A stretch of 64,000 nt of DNA from JANPBY01 sp963805505 (GCA_963805505.1 CAWDUP010000002.1:186001-250000), one strand, 5' to 3'; counted from the first letter of the stretch, positions 17,146 to 26,100 are shown. Notes: a model not told the origin generated them from the letters alone. Numbers and translations: made by a program.

Positions 17146-18417
17146 CTAGTCCTCACCCTCTCGATAGGGGATTCCGTCCGCCGCGGGCATTCGGAGGCGC
17201 TGAGTCGCCAGCGCAAGCACGACGAGGGTCGTCACGTACGGCGTCACGAAGGTGGCCTGCGGGGGCAGCTCGTCGGTCGCGAGATACCACCAGGCGAAGA
17301 GCGCCGAACAAACCAGGGCGACGGTGCCGCCGACGTAGCTACGGGAGCGGAAGAACAGCCACAACGACCACAGCAGCAGTGCCAGGGCCGCTACGGCCAA
17401 CAGCGCGTGCACGGCCACGGAACCTCTCAGCTGCAGGGCATCGGTGTAGCCGAACAGGCCAGCGCCGGCGACCATCCCGCCGGGCCGCCAGTTGCCGAAG
17501 ATCATCGCTGCCAGGCCGATGTAGCCACGTCCGGCCACCTGGCCCTCGCGGTAGATGTTGGACAACACCTCCGCCAGGAACACCCCACCCACACCGGCCA
17601 GACAACCGGACATGACCACTGCGGCGTACTTGTAGCGCTTGACCTTGACGCCGAGCGTCGCTGCCGCGTGCGGCGCCTCACCGGCCGAGCGCAGCCGGAG
17701 CCCGAAGGCCGTCCGCCAGAGAATGTAGAAGGTCGCCACGACGAGCCCGACTGCGATGATCGTGAGGTAGGAGACCTGGGTGGTCAGAGCCGCACCCACG
17801 GCCGCCAGATCCGAGACGAAGAACCACTCCTTAGCGGCCAGGTCGTTGAAGAACGACGACAGCCCAGGGATCGTGATCGACCCCATGCTCGTCATCGGCG
17901 GGGACTGTGTTGGGCCCCCGCCCTGCACCCCGGTGAACAGGATCGACGCCAGATACTGCGTCACGCCGAGCGCAAGGATGTTGATAGCCACACCAGAGAC
18001 GATCTGGTCGACGGCGAACGTGACCGTCGCCACGGCATGCAGCAGCCCGCCGAGGGCGCCGAAGCACACTCCGAAGAACAGCCCTGCCCAGGGGCCCCAC
18101 TGGTAGCCGGCCCAGCCGGCCCCGAAGGTGCCCAGGACGAGCATGCCTTCCAGTCCGATGTTGACCACACCCGCCCGCTCGGACCACAACCCGCCCAAAC
18201 CGGCCATGGCGATCGGAACCGACAAGCCGATGGCTGCGCCGAGGGTGCCTGGCGATGTCAGATCCTCCGCACCGGTCAGCACTCGGACCACCGAGAGAAG
18301 CAGCAGAATGCCCAAGAAGATCAAGGCGATCCCGCGGACGCCGAGGGTGCGGCGACCTCGTTTGGGCGAAACGGGCTCCGCCAGCAGATCGGCTTGGGGC
18401 TCCAGCGCGTGGCTCAC
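17146..18417 (-). CDS. Nucleoside ABC transporter permease, second subunit (NupQ-like)
   Basis: 423 residues, GTG start overlapping the previous permease stop by 4 bp. It belongs to the BPD_transp_2 family (as RbsC, NupQ). Around ten hydrophobic segments are seen, with the family block GGLWSERAGVVNIGLEGMLV near residue 75, VDQIVSGVAINILALG near 140, and the EAA-like loop LRSAGEAPHAAATLGV near 245. After the transport domain it extends some 60 residues with extra hydrophobic helices (VTPYVTTLVVLALATQRLR). With the other permease, the two-domain ATPase and the BMP lipoprotein it forms a nucleoside importer; cdd and deoA directly behind support that substrate class. Confidence 0.9.
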   Translation of the reverse strand: MSHALEPQADLLAEPVSPKRGRRTLGVRGIALIFLGILLLLSVVRVLTGAEDLTSPGTLGAAIGLSVPIAMAGLGGLWSERAGVVNIGLEGMLVLGTFGAGWAGYQWGPWAGLFFGVCFGALGGLLHAVATVTFAVDQIVSGVAINILALGVTQYLASILFTGVQGGGPTQSPPMTSMGSITIPGLSSFFNDLAAKEWFFVSDLAAVGAALTTQVSYLTIIAVGLVVATFYILWRTAFGLRLRSAGEAPHAAATLGVKVKRYKYAAVVMSGCLAGVGGVFLAEVLSNIYREGQVAGRGYIGLAAMIFGNWRPGGMVAGAGLFGYTDALQLRGSVAVHALLAVAALALLLWSLWLFFRSRSYVGGTVALVCSALFAWWYLATDELPPQATFVTPYVTTLVVLALATQRLRMPAADGIPYREGED

Positions 18418-19532
18418 GGGGTCACCCCTCCCGTCGCCGCCAGCTCAGGCTCGAGCGTCCGGCCGACATCTCGAGCCACCTGACTCACGCGGTAGCGACG
18501 GACGAGCTCGTAGGCGACCACGACCGACAGCACCAGGACGCCCTGCATGATCGCGACGATCTCTTGAGGGATCCCTTCGAAGTCCAACCGGGTGGCCGAG
18601 CTGTCCAAGAATCCCCAAAGCAACGCACCGAAGGCGATCCCGATCGGGTTGTTGCGGCCGAGCAGCGCGATGGCGATGCCGGTGAACCCCAGACCAGCCG
18701 GGAAGTCCAAGGAGTAGGCGTGGGAGGAACCGAGCAGCTGAGGCATACCCACCAGCCCGGCAACCGCTCCGGAGAGCAACATCGAGATGAGGATCATCTT
18801 CTTGACATTGACACCGCTGGCCACGGCGGCCGGCTCCGAGGAACCCGTGGCCCGGAGGTCGAAGCCGAATCGGGTGCGCCCCAGGATGAACCAATACGCG
18901 CCGCCGACCACGACCGCGACGAGGATGAAGCCGAAAACGTCGCTGCGTGCACCAGGTATCAACGGGAGGCTTGGCATCCAACCGGATCCCGGGATGGGCT
19001 TGGTGGTGACGTTGTTGGACCCCGGGATCGACTCAGCCATGCGACCGGGAGTGAGCAGGTAGGCGATCACACCGGTGGCGATGAAGTTGAGCATGATCGT
19101 GGAGATGACCTCGCTGACCCCGCGCGTCACCTTGAGGACTGCCGCGATACCCGCCCAGAAGGCGCCTACCAGCATCGCGACCACGACGATCAACGTCACG
19201 TGGATCGGGCCAGGCAGCGCGACGGCGCCGCCGACGTAGGCAGCGATCAGGGCGCCCATGCGGTATTGCCCGTCGACTCCGATGTTGAACAGGTTCATCC
19301 GGAACCCGATCGCCACCGCGATGGCTGACAGGTAGTACGTCGTCGCGGAGTTCAGGATCTGTACCTGGATACGGGCCTTCCCTGCCTCGCCGGCGAGCGT
19401 CGCGAACGTGTGCAGGGGATCCCTCCCGCTGACGAGCAGCACGATCGAGGTGATCACCATCGTGAACACCACAGCCAGCACCGGAGCAGCCAGCGCCAGC
19501 GTGATCCGCCGCCAGGAGAACCGCTCGGTCAC
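18414..19532 (-). CDS. Nucleoside ABC transporter permease, first subunit (NupP-like)
   Basis: 372 residues, start overlapping the ATPase stop by 4 bp. BPD_transp_2 family: first membrane helix LALAAPVLAVVFTMVITSIV, then a periplasmic loop, the IGFRMNLFNIGVDGQYRMG block near residue 80, the strong helix TLIVVVAMLVGAFWAGIAAVL, and VSEVISTIMLNFIATGVIAYL near 140. The EAA-type cytoplasmic loop is LRATGSSEPAAVASGVNVKK near 230. This member usually differs from its NupQ partner in the FNIGVDGQ segment, as seen here. It would form half of the membrane channel of the nucleoside importer. Confidence 0.9.
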   Translation of the reverse strand: MTERFSWRRITLALAAPVLAVVFTMVITSIVLLVSGRDPLHTFATLAGEAGKARIQVQILNSATTYYLSAIAVAIGFRMNLFNIGVDGQYRMGALIAAYVGGAVALPGPIHVTLIVVVAMLVGAFWAGIAAVLKVTRGVSEVISTIMLNFIATGVIAYLLTPGRMAESIPGSNNVTTKPIPGSGWMPSLPLIPGARSDVFGFILVAVVVGGAYWFILGRTRFGFDLRATGSSEPAAVASGVNVKKMILISMLLSGAVAGLVGMPQLLGSSHAYSLDFPAGLGFTGIAIALLGRNNPIGIAFGALLWGFLDSSATRLDFEGIPQEIVAIMQGVLVLSVVVAYELVRRYRVSQVARDVGRTLEPELAATGGVTP

Positions 19533-21106
19533 ACCGCACCCCCGGCGGCGGCAGCACCGGTCATCGCGGTGCCCAGATCCTCGGGGGTCACGGTCGTCGG
19601 GTCCATATCAGCGACGAACGCCCCCCTCAGCATCACCTTGAGCGAGTCCGAGAGTCCGATCAGCTCGTCGAGATCGGCCGAGATGAGCAGAACAGCCAGA
19701 CCGTTCGAACGGGCCTCACGAATCAGGTCCCAGATCGCCGCCTGCGCACCGACGTCGACGCCGCGCGTCGGATGTGCCGCCAGCAGCACCTTCGGTTGGG
19801 CGCTCATCTCGCGCCCCACGATGAGCTTTTGCTGATTGCCGCCAGAAAGGGCTGTCGCCAGCACATCGATCGACGGGGTACGCACGTCGTACTCCTCGAC
19901 GATGCGCGTGGTGTCACGCTTCGCCCCACGTAGGTCCAACAACGGACCGCGGGCGTTCGGCGGCTGAGTCTGGTGGCCGAGCATGCGGTTCTCCCACAAG
20001 GGGGAATCCAGCAGCAGGCCGTGGCGGGTACGGTCCTCGGGGATGTAAGCGACACCAGCCTCGCGCCGACGACGCGTGGACCATGACGTCATGTCCTCCT
20101 CGCCGAGCGTCACGCGACCGGTCGCCGGCCGCCGCATGCCGAGCAGGGTCTCGACGAGCTCAGCCTGACCGTTTCCTTCGACCCCGGCGATCCCGACGAT
20201 CTCCCCGGCGTGAATCGTGAACCCGATGTCACGCAGCAGCGGGCGCCCGTCCTCTGTGAGCAGGCTCAGGTCGCTCACCGTCAGCACCGGCCGGTCGGTC
20301 ACGGTCGAGTCGCGGGTCTCCGGAGACGGCAGCTCGCTTCCCACCATGAGCTCGGCCAGCTCCGGCGCCGTGACGTCTCCTGGAAGCACGGTGGTCACCG
20401 TGGTCCCCCGACGGATCACGGTGATCTCGTCAGCGACCTTCAAGACCTCATCGAGCTTGTGGGAGATGAAGATGATGGCCAGCCCGCGCTCCTTGAGCCC
20501 GCGCAGGGCGGCGAACAGCTCGTCGACCTCCTGAGGAACGAGGACGGCAGTTGGTTCATCCAGGATCAAGGTGCGCGCCCCTCGGAAGAGCACCTTGAGG
20601 ATCTCCACCCGCTGCCGGTCTCCGACCCCCAGCTCCTCGACCAGCGCGTCGGGCTCGACGTCGAGGCCGTAGGTCTCGGAGATCTCCAGGATCCGTCGGC
20701 GTGCTGTGCTGAAGTCGACCCACATCCCTCGCGTGGGCTCGTCGCCGAGGATCACGTTCTCCAGGACCGTGAGGTTGTCCGCGAGCTGGAAGTGCTGGTG
20801 CACCATGCCCACACCCCGTGCGATGGCATCGGACGGGGAAGACAACGACACCTGCTCGCCGTCGAGGGCGATCGTGCCCTCGTCGGGCCGGTGCATGCCG
20901 TACAGCGTCTTCATCAACGTCGACTTTCCGGCACCGTTCTCGCCGACGATCGCATGGACCGTGCGGCGACGCACGGTCAGATCCACATCATGGTTGGCGA
21001 CGACGCCAGGAAACCGCTTGGTGATTGCGCGCAGCTCGACCGCTGGCGGATCTTGGCCCGTTGGGGCACTCGGTGCGGGCGTCGAATCGATGGCGGTGAT
21101 GGCCAG
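19529..21106 (-). CDS. Nucleoside/sugar ABC transporter ATP-binding protein, two domains; start uncertain
   Basis: Two fused ABC domains. The first has Walker A GENGAGKST; the second has the degenerate GVEGNGQAEL expected in RbsA/NupO-type ATPases; the signature and Walker B elements appear in both (VGDRQRVEILK with LILDEPTAVL; LSGGNQQKLIVGR). The only normal start codon in frame is GTG 20986, but recognisable ABC sequence (VELRAITKRFPGVVANHDV) continues upstream to about 21048. Between there and the bmp stop the frame is open but holds no ATG, GTG or TTG. The coordinate given uses a CTG at 21106. Alternatively, the ATG at 21143, one frame away, is the start and a base is missing or extra near 21110-21125. 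Function is confident; the 5' end is not. Confidence 0.85.
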   Translation of the reverse strand: MAITAIDSTPAPSAPTGQDPPAVELRAITKRFPGVVANHDVDLTVRRRTVHAIVGENGAGKSTLMKTLYGMHRPDEGTIALDGEQVSLSSPSDAIARGVGMVHQHFQLADNLTVLENVILGDEPTRGMWVDFSTARRRILEISETYGLDVEPDALVEELGVGDRQRVEILKVLFRGARTLILDEPTAVLVPQEVDELFAALRGLKERGLAIIFISHKLDEVLKVADEITVIRRGTTVTTVLPGDVTAPELAELMVGSELPSPETRDSTVTDRPVLTVSDLSLLTEDGRPLLRDIGFTIHAGEIVGIAGVEGNGQAELVETLLGMRRPATGRVTLGEEDMTSWSTRRRREAGVAYIPEDRTRHGLLLDSPLWENRMLGHQTQPPNARGPLLDLRGAKRDTTRIVEEYDVRTPSIDVLATALSGGNQQKLIVGREMSAQPKVLLAAHPTRGVDVGAQAAIWDLIREARSNGLAVLLISADLDELIGLSDSLKVMLRGAFVADMDPTTVTPEDLGTAMTGAAAAGGAV

Positions 21107-21145
21107 CTCCTCGAGTGTCGACGGACAGGGACTTGCCCGACATGA

Positions 21146-21191
21146 CCACGGGCCCGGTTCGCACGCTATCGCGCGAGAACCGAGCCCGTGG
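21146..21191 (-). terminator. Hairpin between bmp and the ATPase gene (attenuator-like)
   Basis: CCACGGGC at 21146-21153 pairs with GCCCGTGG at 21184-21191, and GGTTC at 21156-21160 with GAACC at 21177-21181, flanking a GC-rich loop. It lies just downstream of the binding-protein stop codon on the minus strand. No T-run follows. This position suits partial termination or mRNA protection, giving more binding protein than membrane subunits; that role is inferred. Confidence 0.6.
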
Positions 21192-21207
21192 CCGAGCGGC
21201 TGAATGC

Positions 21208-22269
21208 CTACGGAGTGTCAGACACCGTGATCTCGCCAGAGATGATCTTGGCCGCCAGCTCGTCGGTCTTCGCCTCGTACGGCTCGACCGCCGGGTTGGA
21301 CTTGGAGTAGCCGACGCCCTCCTTGGCCAGGTCGAAGGTCTGGACACCGGTCAGGCAGGTGCCGTCGACACAGGACTTGATCATGTCGTGCACCGCCACG
21401 TCGACGCGCTTGAGCATCGAGGTGAGGATGACGTCCTTGACAGCGTTCAACGCGGGCTGCTTGTACTGGTCGGAGTCGACCCCGATGGCCCAGGTGCTGC
21501 CCGGTGTGGCTGCCTTGAAGACTCCCGCGCCGGACCCACCAGCAGCGGCGTACACCACGTCGGCGCCCTTGTCGTACATGCCCTGGGCAGCGGTCTCACC
21601 CTTGGCCGGGTCACCGAAACCGGAGAAGTCCGGCGGCTCGGTGAGGTACTTGACCTGGATCTTGATGTCGGGGTTGATCTCCTTGGCGCCTTGCGTGAAC
21701 CCGGCCTCGAACTTCTGGATCAACGGAACGTTGACGCCACCGATGAATCCGATGCTGCCGGACTTGGAGGCCTGAGCGGCTACCGAACCGACCAGGAAGG
21801 AACCCTGCTCCTCGGCGAACACCAGGCTCGCCACGTTGGCCGAGTCGGCCAGCGAGGCGTCGTCGACGATCGCGAAGTTGATGTCCGGGTATTCCGGCGC
21901 CACCTTGCCCAGCGCGACGGCGTAGGCGAAGCCGATCGCAATGATCGGGTTGTAGCCCGCCTCGGCCAGCTGTACGAGCCGCTCTTCACGAGTCGCGTCG
22001 GTCTCGCCCGCCGGCGCCGCCGAGAGCTCCTTGACCGTGAGGCCTGGGTATTCGGTAACGGCGAGGTCGAGGCCCGTCGCGGCCGAGTCGTTGAACGACT
22101 GGTCACCGCGTCCGCCGACGTCGTAGGCCATACCGACCTTGATCGACGTGGAAGCGGTCGGTGTGGGACCGGTGCCGGTGCCTGTGCTACCGCCACCGCT
22201 GCTGCCACAGGCAGCAAGCATGAGTGCTGCGACCGAGGTCACAGCTGCAATCTTGATCACCCTGCGCAA
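21208..22269 (-). CDS. BMP-family nucleoside-binding lipoprotein
   Basis: 353 residues from a TTG start at 22269, chosen because an AGGAGA Shine-Dalgarno lies 6 bp upstream and the resulting N terminus is a compact lipoprotein signal: two Arg, a hydrophobic stretch, then LMLAAC with lipid-modified Cys21. A Gly/Ser/Thr-rich linker leads to the BMP (Med/PnrA) binding fold: VGMAYDVGGRGDQSFNDSA, the conserved DQSFND motif, then NPIIAIGFAYA and SIGFIGGVNVP, and WAIGVDSDQY near the end. PnrA-type proteins bind purine and other nucleosides outside the membrane. It is the first gene of the importer operon; a hairpin separates it from the ATPase gene. Confidence 0.92.
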   Translation of the reverse strand: MRRVIKIAAVTSVAALMLAACGSSGGGSTGTGTGPTPTASTSIKVGMAYDVGGRGDQSFNDSAATGLDLAVTEYPGLTVKELSAAPAGETDATREERLVQLAEAGYNPIIAIGFAYAVALGKVAPEYPDINFAIVDDASLADSANVASLVFAEEQGSFLVGSVAAQASKSGSIGFIGGVNVPLIQKFEAGFTQGAKEINPDIKIQVKYLTEPPDFSGFGDPAKGETAAQGMYDKGADVVYAAAGGSGAGVFKAATPGSTWAIGVDSDQYKQPALNAVKDVILTSMLKRVDVAVHDMIKSCVDGTCLTGVQTFDLAKEGVGYSKSNPAVEPYEAKTDELAAKIISGEITVSDTP

Positions 22270-22275
22270 GGGCGT

Positions 22276-22281
22276 TCTCCT
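22276..22281 (-). promoter_or_regulatory. Ribosome binding site deciding the bmp TTG start
   Basis: AGGAGA on the minus strand, 6 bases before the TTG at 22269. It favours this start over the longer reading from 22302, which would put 11 Arg-rich residues before the signal peptide. Confidence 0.7.
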
Positions 22282-22416
22282 TCCGGGTCGCACCCTGGCC
22301 AATGCCGGCGCGTTCGCGACACCCTATGCCGCCCGCGGGCGTGCTTCGAACCACGTCTGCCGGTACGCGGCAAGTCGTTACGAGAACGTGAGGGCCGAAA
22401 CCCACCGGAACTTGGC

Positions 22417-24000
22417 TCAGAACGTGTCCGGGGCGACATAGGTGCCCCACACGTCGCGCAGCGCGTGGCACACCTCTCCAACCGTCGCCTGCGCGGCGAG
22501 AGCCGCCCGCATCGGGGGAAGACAGTTGTCGCTGCCGCTGGCTGCGTGTCGTAGCGAGTCCAGACACCGCCCTACCTCAGCAGCGTCCCGCCCAGCGCGC
22601 AGCTCGGCCAGTCTCTTGGCCTGCTGCTCCTCGATGAGCGGGTCGACGCGCAGCGGTTCGTAGGCGTCCTCGGTGTCGAGAGCGAAGCGATTGACCCCGA
22701 CGACGACCCGCTCGCCCGATTCCACCTGCGAGGTCACGGCATAGGCGGAGCGCTCGATCTCGGCCTTCTGGAAGCCGGTCTCGATGGCCGAAACAGCGCC
22801 GCCCAGGTCCTCGACGCGACCCATCAGCGCCCGGATCGCCTCCTCCAGGTCGTCGGTCATCGACTCGACGACGTAGGAGCCGGCAAAAGGATCGACCGTC
22901 GCCGTGACGTCGGTCTCGAACGCCAGCACCTGCTGGGTCCGCAGAGCCAGCCGCGCGGATTTCTCTGTGGGCAGCGCGAGCGCCTCGTCGAAGGAGTTCG
23001 TGTGCAACGACTGGGTTCCTCCGAGCACCGCCGCAAGGCCTTGGACCGCGACCCGCACGAGGTTGACCTCGGGCTGCTGAGCCGTGAGCTGGACGCCAGC
23101 GGTCTGGGTGTGGAAGCGCAGCTGCCACGACTTGGGGTTCTTGGCCCCGAACTCCTCACGCATCACGTAGGCCCAGATCCGCCTAGCCGCACGGAACTTA
23201 GCGACCTCCTCGAGCAGCGTGGTCCGTGACACGAAGAAGAAGGCCAGCCGCGGGGCGAACTCGTCGACGTCCTGGCCCGAGGCGATCGCGGCCCGGACGT
23301 ACTCGATCCCGTTGGCCAGCGTGAAGGCGATCTCCTGCGCGGGGGTCGCGCCCGCCTCGGCCATGTGGTAGCCGGAGATGGAGATGGTGTTCCAGCGGGG
23401 AAGCTCGGTCCGGCAATAGCTGAAGATGTCCGTGATGAGTCGCAAGGACTCCTGCGGGGGGTAGATGTAGGTGCCGCGGGCGATGTACTCCTTGAGCACG
23501 TCGTTCTGGATGGTCCCGTTCAGCCGCTCACCGGGGACGCCCTGCTCGGCGCCGACCAGCTGGTAGAGGCACAGGAGTACGGCTGCCGGAGCGTTGATCG
23601 TCATCGAGGTCGACACCTCGTCCAGCGGGATCCCGCCGAACAGGGTGCGCATGTCGGCCAGCGAGTCGATGGCCACGCCCACCTTGCCGACCTCGCCGTG
23701 GGCGATCACCTCGTCGGAGTCGTACCCCATCTGCGTCGGCAGGTCGAAGGCCACGGACAAACCGGTGGTCCCCGACGAGAGCAGGTGCTTGTAGCGCGCG
23801 TTCGACTCGGTCGCTGTCCCGAAGCCCGCGTACTGGCGCATCGTCCACGGGCGCCCCGTGTACATGCTCGGGTAGACCCCACGGGTGAACGGGAACTCGC
23901 CCGGCTGACCGAGCTTGTCGGTGGGGTCCCACCCGGTGAGCGCGTCGGGTCCGTAGACCGCCTCGAGGGGCAAGCCTGACTCGGTACGCCGTTGCGTCAC
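22417..24000 (-). CDS. Methylmalonyl-CoA mutase-type catalytic (large) subunit without B12 domain
   Basis: 527 residues, the length of stand-alone catalytic subunits; the cobalamin domain is missing and is probably supplied by the separate protein encoded at 54501-54905. The TIM-barrel motifs are strong: YPSMYTGRPWTMRQYAGFGTA (43-63), LSVAFDLPTQMGYDSD (81-96), GTIQNDVLKEYIARGTYIYP (162-181) and SISGYHMAEAGAT. The residues that set acyl specificity look like methylmalonyl-CoA mutase: Tyr57 in RQY, where isobutyryl-CoA mutases have Phe, and Arg175 in IARG, where they have Gln. The stop of the aminotransferase gene is 9 bp upstream, so the two probably share a transcript controlled from the TetR operator at 25442. 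It rearranges the carbon skeleton of methylmalonyl-CoA to succinyl-CoA, or a close analogue. Confidence 0.9.
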   Translation of the reverse strand: MTQRRTESGLPLEAVYGPDALTGWDPTDKLGQPGEFPFTRGVYPSMYTGRPWTMRQYAGFGTATESNARYKHLLSSGTTGLSVAFDLPTQMGYDSDEVIAHGEVGKVGVAIDSLADMRTLFGGIPLDEVSTSMTINAPAAVLLCLYQLVGAEQGVPGERLNGTIQNDVLKEYIARGTYIYPPQESLRLITDIFSYCRTELPRWNTISISGYHMAEAGATPAQEIAFTLANGIEYVRAAIASGQDVDEFAPRLAFFFVSRTTLLEEVAKFRAARRIWAYVMREEFGAKNPKSWQLRFHTQTAGVQLTAQQPEVNLVRVAVQGLAAVLGGTQSLHTNSFDEALALPTEKSARLALRTQQVLAFETDVTATVDPFAGSYVVESMTDDLEEAIRALMGRVEDLGGAVSAIETGFQKAEIERSAYAVTSQVESGERVVVGVNRFALDTEDAYEPLRVDPLIEEQQAKRLAELRAGRDAAEVGRCLDSLRHAASGSDNCLPPMRAALAAQATVGEVCHALRDVWGTYVAPDTF

Positions 24001-24009
24001 GGGACGACT

Positions 24010-25413
24010 CTAGGCGCTGCGCCGCCCGTTCCACTTCTCGTCGGCGTGCTCCAAAGCCTCGCCCACGATGTCGACGATGCGGTCGAGCAGCTCCCGGTCG
24101 GCCACCAACGGCGGGGACAGCTGGATCACCGGGTCACCTCGGTCATCGAGCCGACACAAGAGCCCCAGGGCGCTCATGCGCTCGGACAGCACCTGGCGAA
24201 GCAGCCAGTCGGCTTCCTCACCCTCGAAGGTCTGCTTGGTCGCGCGGTCCTTGACGAGCTCGACGGCCCAGAAGTAGCCGGCTCCACGCACATCCCCGAC
24301 GAGCGAGATCCGGTCGAGCTCACGGAGGCGCTTCTCCAGGAATCCCTCGTTGGAGCGCACGTGCTGCGGGATCTCCTCGCGCTCGTAGACGTCCAGCGCC
24401 GCTCCGGCGATGGCCGTCGCCAGCGGATGGCCACCGTAGGTAAGGCCATGCATGAACATCGAGCCGCTGATGAACGGCTCCGACACCCGGTCGTTGACCA
24501 GCACCCCACCCAGCGGCGCATAGCCGGCGGAGGCGCCTTTGGCGAAGGTGATCATGTCGGGCCGGGCGTCGTAGCGCATGGAGCCGAACCACTCACCGAC
24601 CCGGCCAAAGGCGGTGATGACCTCGTCGGCGACGAGCAGAATCCCATATCGGTCACACAGCTCGCGCAGGCCCGGCCAATAGCCGGCGGGCGGGGTGAAG
24701 CAACCGCCGGAGTTCTGTACGGGCTCCGCGATGAGCATCGCGACCTGGTCGGGGCCTTCGAAGTAGATGGCGTCCTCGATCTCCGCGAGCAGGGCCGCGG
24801 TGAACGCGTCCTCGTTGTCGCCCTGCGGGTGTCGATACGCGTTGGTGTTGCTCACGAAGTGGACCGGAACGCCGAGTGGTTCGAACGGCCAGCGCGCCTC
24901 GGGGATTCCGGTGAACGACAGTGCACCTAGGTGGGTGCCGTGGTAGGCCACTCGCCGGGAGATCGCCTTGCGCCGCTGCGGCTCGCCGTTGGCCACGTGC
25001 CACTGCCTGGCCAGCTTCCAAGCGCTCTCGACCGCCTCGCCCCCACCGCTGGTGAGGAAGGTGCGGTTCAGCCCGAGCGGTGCGGCCTTCTCCGCGAGGC
25101 GCGCCGAAAGGTCAGCAGCGGACGGATGGGTGACGACCCAGGAGGGGGTGAAGGAGAGCTCGGCGAGCTGGGCTGCGCCCGCCGCCCCGATCTCGGCGCC
25201 GTAGGCATGACCGAGGTTGGTGCAGTAGAGCCCGGACAGGCCGTCGATGACGCGTCGACCGTCGTGGTCGATGACATGGCAGCCGTCGCCCTTCACGTAG
25301 ACGGGTACGTCGCCGGAGCCGTACTGGCTCCAGTCGGTGAAGTGCAAGAGCATGTGGTCGCGGATCTCGCGCTGGACCTCGGCGCGCCGCTCCGGTTGCA
25401 GCCCGCTGGGCAT
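24010..25413 (-). CDS. Class III (omega) aminotransferase, PLP-dependent
   Basis: 467 residues from ATG 25413. A purine-rich GAGGGAGA lies 9 bp upstream; the alternative ATG at 25440 abuts the TetR operator and is less likely. Motifs: FLTSGGGEAVESAWKLARQWH, which binds the PLP phosphate, near residue 120; the aspartate motif LLVADEVITAFGR near 260; and the Schiff-base Lys in ITFAKGASAGYAPLGG near 290. Close relatives include beta-alanine/omega-amino acid:pyruvate and putrescine-type aminotransferases. It lies between the TetR gene and the mutase subunit. Removal of an amino group from a substrate that is then taken to an acyl-CoA is a plausible role; the amine itself cannot be read from the sequence. 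Confidence 0.88.
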   Translation of the reverse strand: MPSGLQPERRAEVQREIRDHMLLHFTDWSQYGSGDVPVYVKGDGCHVIDHDGRRVIDGLSGLYCTNLGHAYGAEIGAAGAAQLAELSFTPSWVVTHPSAADLSARLAEKAAPLGLNRTFLTSGGGEAVESAWKLARQWHVANGEPQRRKAISRRVAYHGTHLGALSFTGIPEARWPFEPLGVPVHFVSNTNAYRHPQGDNEDAFTAALLAEIEDAIYFEGPDQVAMLIAEPVQNSGGCFTPPAGYWPGLRELCDRYGILLVADEVITAFGRVGEWFGSMRYDARPDMITFAKGASAGYAPLGGVLVNDRVSEPFISGSMFMHGLTYGGHPLATAIAGAALDVYEREEIPQHVRSNEGFLEKRLRELDRISLVGDVRGAGYFWAVELVKDRATKQTFEGEEADWLLRQVLSERMSALGLLCRLDDRGDPVIQLSPPLVADRELLDRIVDIVGEALEHADEKWNGRRSA

Positions 25414-25441
25414 GGATCTCAGTCTCCCTCGTCGATTCATC

Positions 25442-25457
25442 CTGAACGATCGTTCAG
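25442..25457. promoter_or_regulatory. TetR-type operator 1 (perfect 16-bp palindrome)
   Basis: CTGAACGATCGTTCAG reads the same on both strands. It lies between the TetR stop and the aminotransferase start, where it could block the aminotransferase-mutase promoter. It shares CTGAA-N6-TTCAG with the sites at 26137 and 52122, and TGAACGATCGTTCA is a form often bound by TetR proteins. Confidence 0.75.
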
Positions 25458-25470
25458 TTGATGTCCGACT

Positions 25471-26094
25471 CTACACCCGATCGAACCCTGCGCTGAGGCT
25501 CGGAGCGTTCAACTCGTACGCAGCAGAGGTCAGCCAGAGCGCCCGCATCCGCTCGGGGCTCATCGATTCGTCCTCCAGGGCCAGCTGGATGGCCAGTCCG
25601 TCCATCAAGCTGGCCAGGCGCACCGTCGTCGCCTCGAGGTCGGAGGATCGAAAGTCGCCGCTCGCGACACCTTCGTCGATCACGGTACGAAGGCACGTGC
25701 GCCACCGCCGATCGAGCTGCTCGCGCGCCGTCCGCGCGGCCGGATCGCGCAAGGCACGCACCCACAGCTCGAGCCAGAGAATCCAGTCGCCCACCGCTGG
25801 GCCCGACCCGGCGGCCAGCTCGGCCATGTGACGCAACTTGTCCACCGGGCCGTCGGATTTGGCGAGGTCGCGCTCGAGGTCGTCGTAGAACTCGTCTTCC
25901 AGCGCGGTCATGGCCGCATCCATGGCCCCGGCCAGGGAGGAGAAGTGGTAAAGCACCAGCCCCGAAGACGTCCCGGCGGCCTGCGCGATGTCGGCGACTC
26001 TCGTGCCGGCGTAGCCGCGTTCGCGCAGCACTTCGACGACGGCCGACGCGATCCGACGACGCCGCTCCTCGGGTGCCTTGGGGGCGATGTCCAC
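25471..26094 (-). CDS. TetR-family transcriptional repressor
   Basis: 207 residues from GTG 26094, chosen because a strong GAGGAG lies 6 bases upstream; an ATG at 26148 would sit inside the operator. The N-terminal helix-turn-helix covers residues 10-60 (RRRRIASAVVEVLRERGYAG, then VADIAQAAGTSSGLVLYHFS). The ligand domain has a conserved-looking WILWLELWVRALRDPAAR helix, typical of the BetI/AcrR-like group that senses amines or acyl compounds. It sits between two copies of its probable operator, the aminotransferase-mutase pair on one side and the divergent acyl-CoA dehydrogenase and synthetase genes on the other. It is likely autoregulated. Confidence 0.9.
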   Translation of the reverse strand: MDIAPKAPEERRRRIASAVVEVLRERGYAGTRVADIAQAAGTSSGLVLYHFSSLAGAMDAAMTALEDEFYDDLERDLAKSDGPVDKLRHMAELAAGSGPAVGDWILWLELWVRALRDPAARTAREQLDRRWRTCLRTVIDEGVASGDFRSSDLEATTVRLASLMDGLAIQLALEDESMSPERMRALWLTSAAYELNAPSLSAGFDRV

Positions 26095-26100
26095 CGACTG

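Noticed and set aside
20988..21347. Separate small protein starting at ATG 21143
   Set aside because: It reads through in a frame with no conserved features; its first residues may instead be the true N terminus of the ATPase if one base is wrong.
24001..24009. Cobalamin riboswitch before the mutase gene
   Set aside because: Only 9 bp separate it from the aminotransferase gene; there is no room, and no B12-box sequence in the aminotransferase promoter either.
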